Assembly (NCBI GenBank): GCA_050084985.1
Contig: JBITNC010000001.1
Coordinates: 198,958,001-199,022,000, forward strand
Reading direction: 5' to 3'
Origin: Nageia nagi
Lineage: Eukaryota; Pinophyta
DNA length: 64,000 bases
The notes under the pieces are model-generated. The model was not told the DNA's origin. It saw only the letters and a list, made by a program, of their open reading frames with translations, and ran no database searches. Positions within the stretch are counted from its first letter, which is position 1; every line of letters starts with the position of its first letter. A program made the translations under genes and the position numbers. Positions 57,501 through 64,000 of the stretch are shown one piece after another.

Positions 57501-59101
57501 AAATTATTTTACAAATAAATTATGATACATGATATGGAATGATTTAAATACACCATATGATGTGATATGAAATTATTTAAATACACCAAATGCCCCTCTC
57601 CTTTACAACTCCTCAATGCATTTTTATTTATTTATTTTTTGGTTTTCAATATATGATGTGATATGAAATTATATAAATACATATAATCTCAAAAATAGCT
57701 TAGAGAAGGAAAGCATTTGTTCAACATGTGATATGAAATTATTTAAATACACCATATGATCCAAAACTAGATTGAAGGAAGAAACCAATTGTTCAACATC
57801 TGATATGAAACTATTTAAATACATCATATGATCCAAAAACTCAAAATGATGAAAACATTCTAGGTGCTCATTTAAGTTGGAAAAAATATGCTTGTAATAC
57901 ATATTCAAACACAAAAATAACATGTGGTTCCCAAGTGGTTTATCATATCAGAGTTTAAGGACATCCTTTTCATAGCCATAAATTGCATTTCCTCTAACCA
58001 TTACAGTTTATGAGACTATATCTACATCATCCATATTTTTCATTCATGTCTATCAGTTCCATTTTATTTATTTTAAAAAGCACTACTTTGGTGTGTGGAT
58101 GTGTTTACTTGGTGTTTGTAAATTGAAATGTTATGGTAGCAGTATTGTAGAGTATATTTGAATCATTTAACAAATAATACTTGATCATAATTATGGCATT
58201 CTTGATCATTTGAGCATAATTATAGAGCATATTTAAATCTAATTGAGCTTCTTCAAAAATCTATGTTTACATCATGCATCTTGTCAAACAATTCCTAGGC
58301 CTTACATCATATGTTTGTATCTTACAATAATTGTAAATAATGAAATTATGTTTACATCATGCATCCTATCAAACAATTATTAGGCCTTACATCATGCATC
58401 TGCTTAAAATTCTACACTTTCCTATCCTATGGTGTATTTTCTTCATTTCATAGCATATGTTTGAAGCATCTAGGTTGGTTGTGTGGTAACATAATGATGA
58501 TACATGTATTGAGAGCTTCTAATTCATAATGTTATGAATAGGTTATCTTGGGGGAAAGATATATTATTATGCAGGTAATATAACATAACAAAGTATTACA
58601 CATATAATATATATACATTAATGGTAATTGGTCAGTTCTATTAGGTCATCCTTTAAGATTCCAAGGCCAACATCATAATTGGGCTCACTATGATCGAGCT
58701 TAAGTGCCTTAGGTAATCAAATATGGTGTACTTAGAAGCATTATTTCAAATAGAATAATGCTTCTAGGTTATGCCCTATTTATTTTTTAATGTGATAACT
58801 ATGCGATAATTTTTAATTGCCTCCTATACACAAAGTGATGGTTTAAATCACCACCTTAAAAATATGAGGTAGGTTAAGGGGTGATTATAGCTACCTGCAT
58901 TAGTTAATATAGTAGTGATTGATAACCATCATTGTATGACTTTAGAAGGAAATTTTGGGTGACATATACTGATAGGTTTTAGTAACCATTGTAGAGAGGA
59001 AACTTTTGGTGATGGGTTCATAGGCAGTGAACAGATAACTGCTAGTAAATATGATAGGCAATGACTTATAATTGCCACTAAAAACCCTATCTAGTCTAGT
59101 G
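54591..59101. other. Right arm of the large CACTA-like element
   Basis: Mosaic of modules shared with the left arm, partly in inverted orientation. 54600-54665 is nearly the reverse complement of 56695-56760. Inverted relatives of the 110-bp unit lie at about 57000, 57295 and 58085. Many ATATGAAAT-ATTTAAATACACCATATGAT phrases recur at 55500-55680 and 57530-57840. No transposase frame was found. The end shows GTGGTGATT and GATTATAGCTACC motifs typical of subterminal repeats. Confidence 0.45.
55086..55268 (-). pseudogene. PPR-protein fragment (right arm)
   Basis: Sixty-codon open frame ending VVLSALIDMYVKCEIINNAQ, the PPR-type phrase (V)x-x-ALIDMYAKCG-x-I-x-x-A. The preceding part (KTHKHVFKMGALEEGI) fits the usual stretch before it (H-x-H-V-x-K-x-G). 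It has no start or stop context of a real gene. A related phrase is in the left arm at 32236-32289, and a weaker one (ELIDMNEKYG) lies near 58030-58060. Confidence 0.6.
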
Positions 59102-59575
59102 AACATATCATTAACAAAGCATTCATCATAGCTTTAATGATGCATTAACATTGTAATATAATTAACATTACCATTAAAATAATATAAACATAACATAACA
59201 TTAACATTCATATTAAATTATCATAGTATTAACATTGTATTAACATTGCAATAATGTTAACATTACCATTAAAATAACATAAACATAATATTAACATTGT
59301 GTTACATTAACATTGATATAGCATTAATATAAAATTAATATTAACATAGCATTAATTCATCATTCACATAACATTAACATTAATATAGCATTTACATTAA
59401 CATTATAATATTATTAATATTGCATTAACATTACATTACAATTAACATTATCATATTAATAACATTTCATTAACATGAAGATAACAATAACATTGTATTT
59501 TAACATTACCATAGCATTTACATTCTAATTACTTTAACATTGCAATAGGATTAACATTACCATTAACATCCTAAC
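59102..59575 (+). repeat. AACATT-rich minisatellite, right part
   Basis: Continues the CATTAACAT-type repeat of 28440-28821 and grades at its right end into CCTAACCCTAACACC, the telomere-like array. Confidence 0.75.
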
Positions 59576-60555
59576 CCTAACACCCTAAACTATTACCCTT
59601 AACCCCAAATCCTAAACCCTAGCCGTTAACCCTAAACCCTTGAACCCTTACCCTTAACCTTATCACTAACCCTAACTTTAACCATTAACACTTAACCCTA
59701 ACTCCCACTAACATTAACCATTAACACTTAACCCTAACCACTAGCCCCTAATCCTTTAAACATCCTTAACCCCAAACCCCTTAACTCTTACCACTAACCT
59801 TAATTTTAACCTTGATCCTTAACTTTAATCATAACTAATAACACCAAATCCTAACCCATAAACCCTAACTTGAATCCTAACCCCAAAACCTCAAACTATT
59901 ACCCTTAACCTTAAACCCTAGCTCTTATCTCGAAACCCTTAAACCCTCATCTTTAACCCTACCCCTAACTCTAGCCCTGACTATTAACACCTAACCCTCA
60001 CTCCAACTAACATTAACCATTAACACTTAACCCTAACCACTATCCCCTAACCCTTTAAACATCCTTAACTCCAAACTCCTTAACCATAACCACTAACCCT
60101 TATCTTAACCCATGATCCTTAACTTTAATTGTAACTAATAACACCAAACCCTAACCCATAAACTCTAACTTGACTTCTAACCTCAAACTATTACCTTTAA
60201 CCTCAAACCTTAAACCCTACCCCTTATCCCCAAACCCTTACTTTTAACCTTACCCTAACTCTAATCATAACCATTAACACCTAACCCTAACTCCCACTAA
60301 CATTAACCATTAACACTTAAACCTAACAACTAAATTAACCTAATCCTTACCCCAAACTCCTAATCCTTTCAACCTTCCTAACCCCAAACCCCTAAACCCT
60401 TACCCCTAACCCTTAACTTTAATTATAACCAATAAAACCAAACCTTAACCATACTCCTCGCCCCAAACCCCAAAACTATTATCCCTAACCCCAAACCTTA
60501 AACCTTAGCCTCTAACCCCAAACCTTAAACCTTAGCCTCTAACCCCAAACCCTGT
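59576..60555 (-). repeat. Degenerate CCCTAAA telomere-like array with a period near 295 bp
   Basis: About 1 kb of CCCTAAA, CCCTTAA and CCCCAAA variants, so the G-rich strand is the minus strand, opposite to 26090-27705. The phrase ACTAACATTAACCATTAACACT recurs (with small changes) at about 59706, 60005 and 60295, giving a super-repeat near 290-300 bp. A 31-bp unit is duplicated at about 60485-60550. Confidence 0.85.
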
Positions 60556-62080
60556 AAATTCAAATTATTTATACATTTAAATAATTAACATTATCATATT
60601 AATAACATAATTTTTTAAAAATTTTAATTTATTTATTTAAATTATTTATACATTTAAATTTAATGTATTTAATTAATTTATTTAAATTTAAATTATTTAT
60701 AAATATATATATTTTTTATTTTCACATCCTAAAAGTGCTCCTAACAAAAAATTTTATCAAGCACATTATCAAAAAGCACTCATAACTGCTAAAAACAAAA
60801 CACACCCTACCCCACACCCATCACTTTCATTCCAAACATTTGAAATACGCTAAAAAAGGCTTATACTTTGAATTTTGGTAGGTGCAAGAAAGAAGAGGAT
60901 TCTTTAGAGCATTCTACCTCATTGTTTTAGAGATTTCTCAGTAAGATTTTTCTACCACATTTTAGCACTTTTTGTTTATTTCTTTGTATATTTTCAATTT
61001 TTTACAATAAAATGTAAAAATTTAGGCAAAAAAATATAGGTTATCTTAAATCTAGATAAAAACTAGTAAAAACTCTAGATTTTTTTATAAATTTGAGAGA
61101 TTTTTTAAGAATTTGAAAAAAATCCTAGATTTTTACCAAATTTTCTAAAAACCTTATAAAATTAAGAAAAAACCTTAGGGTTTTTACCAAAATTCTCTAT
61201 ATATTTGTAAAATCCTAAGATTTTTCTCGAATTTATAGAGTTTTTACAAAATTGGTAAAAACCCTATGTATTTTCAAAATTCTTGGTAAAAAATCCAAAA
61301 TTCGGTAAAAACTCTAGGATTTTTTCCAATTTTCATTTTATTTTTACTAAAACTCATAGCCAATTCTGAAAATACCCAAAAAAATATGTAAAAATTAATT
61401 AGATAAAAATTTAGGAAAATTACTTGTTCCAATCTTATTTTCATAATCCGTAATAAAAAATAACACTAAAATGAGTTATATATAAGACATTTTTTTCATA
61501 TTTTAAAACATAATTTTAACATATATTTTTTTAATAGATTTTTAAAATATAATTTTTTTTATCTTCATAACTAACTTAATTGATAAATTTAATATAATAA
61601 CTTTAAAATTTAATATAATTTAATAATTAATTTAAATTTAATATTTTAATATAATTTAATACATTTAAATTTTTAACCCCTCTATCCAAAAAAATTTAAC
61701 CACCCCCTTCTAACTAAAATTTTTTAACTCACCTGACATAAATGTTTTCAATGTTCAACCTAACCCCTCCCCCCACACCTAATTTTTAAACCCCCTTCTA
61801 CCTACATTTTTTAACACCTCTAACCTAAATTTTTTAACCCCTATTTAACTAAAAAAAATTAAATCAAATTTTTTAACCTAAAATTTTACATGTTAATGAT
61901 CTTAATATTTTTAGGTTTTTAAATATACTTTAATATTTTTAAATAGATTTTTTAAGACATGTAGATATTATTTTTGTTTTAAATTTATGATTTTAATGTT
62001 TTTAAAATTTTAAAATGTATTATTTATTATATGTTTATTAATAGGCTATTCACTTTGTTTATTTAGATATTATCATGAGC
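60556..62080. other. AT-rich noncoding stretch with simple and pyrimidine repeats
   Basis: 60560-60720 is nearly pure A/T. 61020-61360 repeats a phrase like GGTAAAAACCCTAGATTTTT several times on both strands. 61680-61860 repeats TTTTTTAACCCC. No gene seen. Confidence 0.5.
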
Positions 62081-63520
62081 AATGAAGGGGGTGAGAGGAG
62101 GAGGTTCAATGAGGAAGAAGAGAGGATCCATAAAAAAGGAAAAAAATATCAACAAAACTTGAAATTGATAAAAAAAATATTCATAAGTATTAGTATGTAC
62201 TATTTTATTATCAATATATTTTCTTTAATGCTACTTATTTTGTAAGATAAATAATAATTTTTTATTTAATTTTTTTTACAAATGGCAACACTTAAGCAAG
62301 TGTTGAAACAAGCTATTCAAAAATTAACAAAAAAAGAAATGGATAGGATGTAAGGTATTAGGACCTCTTATGTAGTTAATCATAGGTGATGTACCAGCTC
62401 ACCGCTGCCTCCAACCACTCTACATGATAATATTTTTCCATGACTTTTTAAAAATATTTTAAATATTATTATTTTTTAATTTCTTATTCATTTTGCTTAA
62501 CGGTTAATTAAAATTTTGGTAAAGGTGACATGAGTATTGAAACTATAGAGTTAGTGAATCAAGACCACCATACATTCCTTATATCGATTGGTTTAGTTGG
62601 AGTTGAGATAAGACTAAAACCTAATGGTGAAGTAATTGAGGATGTATTGGGTACATAAAATCAATACATTTATATTTGAAAATCAATACATTTAAATATA
62701 TATTTGCAATATAATAATTTACTAATATTTTCAAATATTTTACAAGAAAAAAAAATTTGAACATCTAAGAAAGTATGCACTTAATTTTTTGTGAAGACCT
62801 TTGATCTTGATTGGAAATCACAAGATGAGAATCAAGAAATCACAAGATGAGAACAGTAAATTTTTTATATTATTATTAATAATATTTTAAAAAAAATATT
62901 ATGCATGTATAAAATTTTATTTTCTAAAAAATTAAAAATTAATTTTTATAATTATGTATTTTATAAGTAAAAGAATATTTATAAGCACCTTCAGAAAAGA
63001 TTTTGGAGATGATCTTAGTGCAAAATTTGCACTACACATGGCAAGGAGGACCTTGAATTAGAAGAGAGACCAATATAGGCACATCATAAAGTCTCTTAAC
63101 CCAGTTGAGTGTACCCATTACCATAGAAAGGCTAACTATGATCCAAAAGTGTAGAAATAATTACTGGTGAAAGTGAATGTAACTGAGGAGCATCATGTAG
63201 CCACACAAGAATCCTCACAGTAGCAAAAAGCTTTGTAGGTATGTGGATTTTTCATATCATTATTTATGGGTATGCATCATACAAGTCCTACAGGAAAGCA
63301 AGGGTTGGATGTCATGTTCATGAGTATACTAATTTAATGAATTCTTTAATATTTACACTTCACATAATTAAATATCTATTAATTTTTTTATTTTTTTATA
63401 GTTATCCAGATATGACCACCTTCCAACAAAGGAGGAAAGTAAATATGGACTTAAAGAAGGTTTTGCAAAGTTTGTTGAAAAGGTTGATGCTAAAATGGTA
63501 AGCAAGTAGGAAAACCTTAC
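62081..63520 (+). pseudogene. Possible plant transposase (En/Spm-associated) remnant, exon-like pieces
   Basis: Short coding-like stretches are separated by AT-rich gaps: about 62077-62160 (MSNEGGERRRFNEEEERI), 62283-62345 (ATLKQVLKQAIQKLTKKEM), 62530-62655 (IGLVGVEIRLKPNGEVIEDV), 62990-63170 (DDLSAKFALHMARRTLN then KSLNPVECTHYH) and 63400-63500 (TTFQQRRKVNMDLKKVLQSL). The order and the R-R-T-L...W-like stretch loosely recall plant transposase_24/Ptta-type proteins, but no diagnostic motif is complete. The 63241-63501 open frame has a hydrophobic, probably intronic start. Identity uncertain. Confidence 0.3.
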
Positions 63521-63599
63521 ATGCTTTAAATTAATTAATTATATCTAATTTTTAAATGTTAATATAAGTTTTAAATATTTAACTTAATGTTAAAAATGT

Positions 63600-64000
63600 T
63601 AACTTAGGTATTAAGGGTTTATAGTTTTATAAGGGTTCAAGATTTAAGGTTTATGTGTTTGTGGGGTTAGGGTTCAAGGGCTTAATGGTTTTAGGGTATA
63701 AGGTTTTTCAAGATTTAAGGGTTAGGATTTATGGTTTTTAGGGTTTAAAGGCTTAGGGTTTTGGCTAAGGTTTTTAGGGTTCAAGGCTTATGAGTTTAAG
63801 TTTTAAGGGTTTATGATTTACAAATTTAAGGTTCATGGTTTTAAGGTATAAGGTTTACAGTTTGAGGGTTTAAGGGTTTATAGTTTAGGGTTATAATGAT
63901 TTTAGGATTTATAGTTTAAGGGCTTAAGGGTTTTAAGGTTTTAGGAATTTAAAAGTTTAGGGTTTAAGTTTTTACAATTTTAGGGATTAGGGTTTATATT
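63600..64000 (+). repeat. Third telomere-like array, G-rich strand on top
   Basis: TTTAGGG, TTTAAGG and GGGTTTATAG variants fill the end of the window and probably continue beyond it. It has the same orientation as 26090-27705. Confidence 0.8.

Larger units (their letters stand above)
28822..59101. mobile_element. Large CACTA-like element without transposase, carrying nested gypsy and copia elements
   Basis: Left end CACTAACTAGTAGACC followed by AAAAAGGGGCCTTAGTG. The reverse complement of the right end starts CACTAGACTAGATAGGG followed by TTTTTAGTGGCAATT. Shared subterminal words (TTAGTG-GGC-AATT-AAG) and paired GTGGT/ACCACC motifs near both ends support a CACTA-type structure. Both sides are flanked by the same AACATT repeat, so the interior is an insertion. 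Excluding the gypsy element (32424-54590), the body is about 8.1 kb and has no transposase frame. A clean 3-bp duplication is not seen (TAA left, AAC right), so the exact ends and the class are provisional. Confidence 0.45.

Overview
This window looks like intergenic, transposon-packed nuclear DNA from a large-genome seed plant. The evidence is Ty1/copia and Ty3/gypsy retrotransposons primed by initiator tRNA-Met, CACTA and hAT DNA transposons, plant PPR fragments, a SET-like plant gene and degenerate arrays of the plant telomere heptamer TTTAGGG. Very long gypsy LTRs and heavy C-to-T decay of old copies would fit a conifer-like genome, but the species is inference. I found no intact single-copy host gene, rRNA gene or CRISPR array.

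Layout. 1-2263: decayed copia element (copia-3), broken inside reverse transcriptase by a CACTA terminus at 2264. 2264 to about 19860: a minus-strand CACTA (TNP2-type) transposase pseudogene in three pieces (18895-19860, 13147-14565, 2770-4219). It is split by a 4319-bp gypsy-type solo LTR (14571-18889, target duplication AATTA) and by a young full-length copia element, copia-1 (4225-13141, duplication AATAT). Copia-1 has 499- and 497-bp LTRs differing only by a 2-bp indel, and a gag-pol frame broken by one stop codon. 20280-25960: a minus-strand, multi-exon SET-domain-like gene remnant, split by a complete hAT element (20590-24729, 8-bp duplication ATGTAGAT). 26090-27705: degenerate TTTAGGG array with a higher-order period near 350 bp.

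28440-59575: an AACATT-rich minisatellite interrupted by a CACTA-like, transposase-less element of about 30 kb (28822-59101). That element carries tandem and inverted repeats and PPR-derived fragments. Inside it sits a minus-strand Ty3/gypsy element (32424-54590) with 4.1- and 4.75-kb LTRs, and inside that element's polymerase lies an old full-length copy of the copia-1 family, copia-2 (38667-47205). 59575-60555: a C-rich (CCCTAAA) array with a period near 295 bp, opposite in orientation to the left array. 60556-63599: AT-rich sequence with a possible transposase remnant. 63600-64000: a third, G-rich array.

The most interesting signals are: (i) a seven-copy hairpin array in the 3' untranslated region of copia-1 whose stems co-vary while the loop stays constant; (ii) U3 palindromes whose arms co-vary between copia-1 and copia-2; (iii) a 3-kb copia leader with a CpG-rich block and an antisense tRNA-Thr-like sequence; (iv) a hAT insertion whose removal leaves a continuous SET-gene frame; (v) PPR fragments in gypsy LTRs and in the large CACTA-like element; (vi) telomere-like satellites with higher-order structure in opposed orientation.
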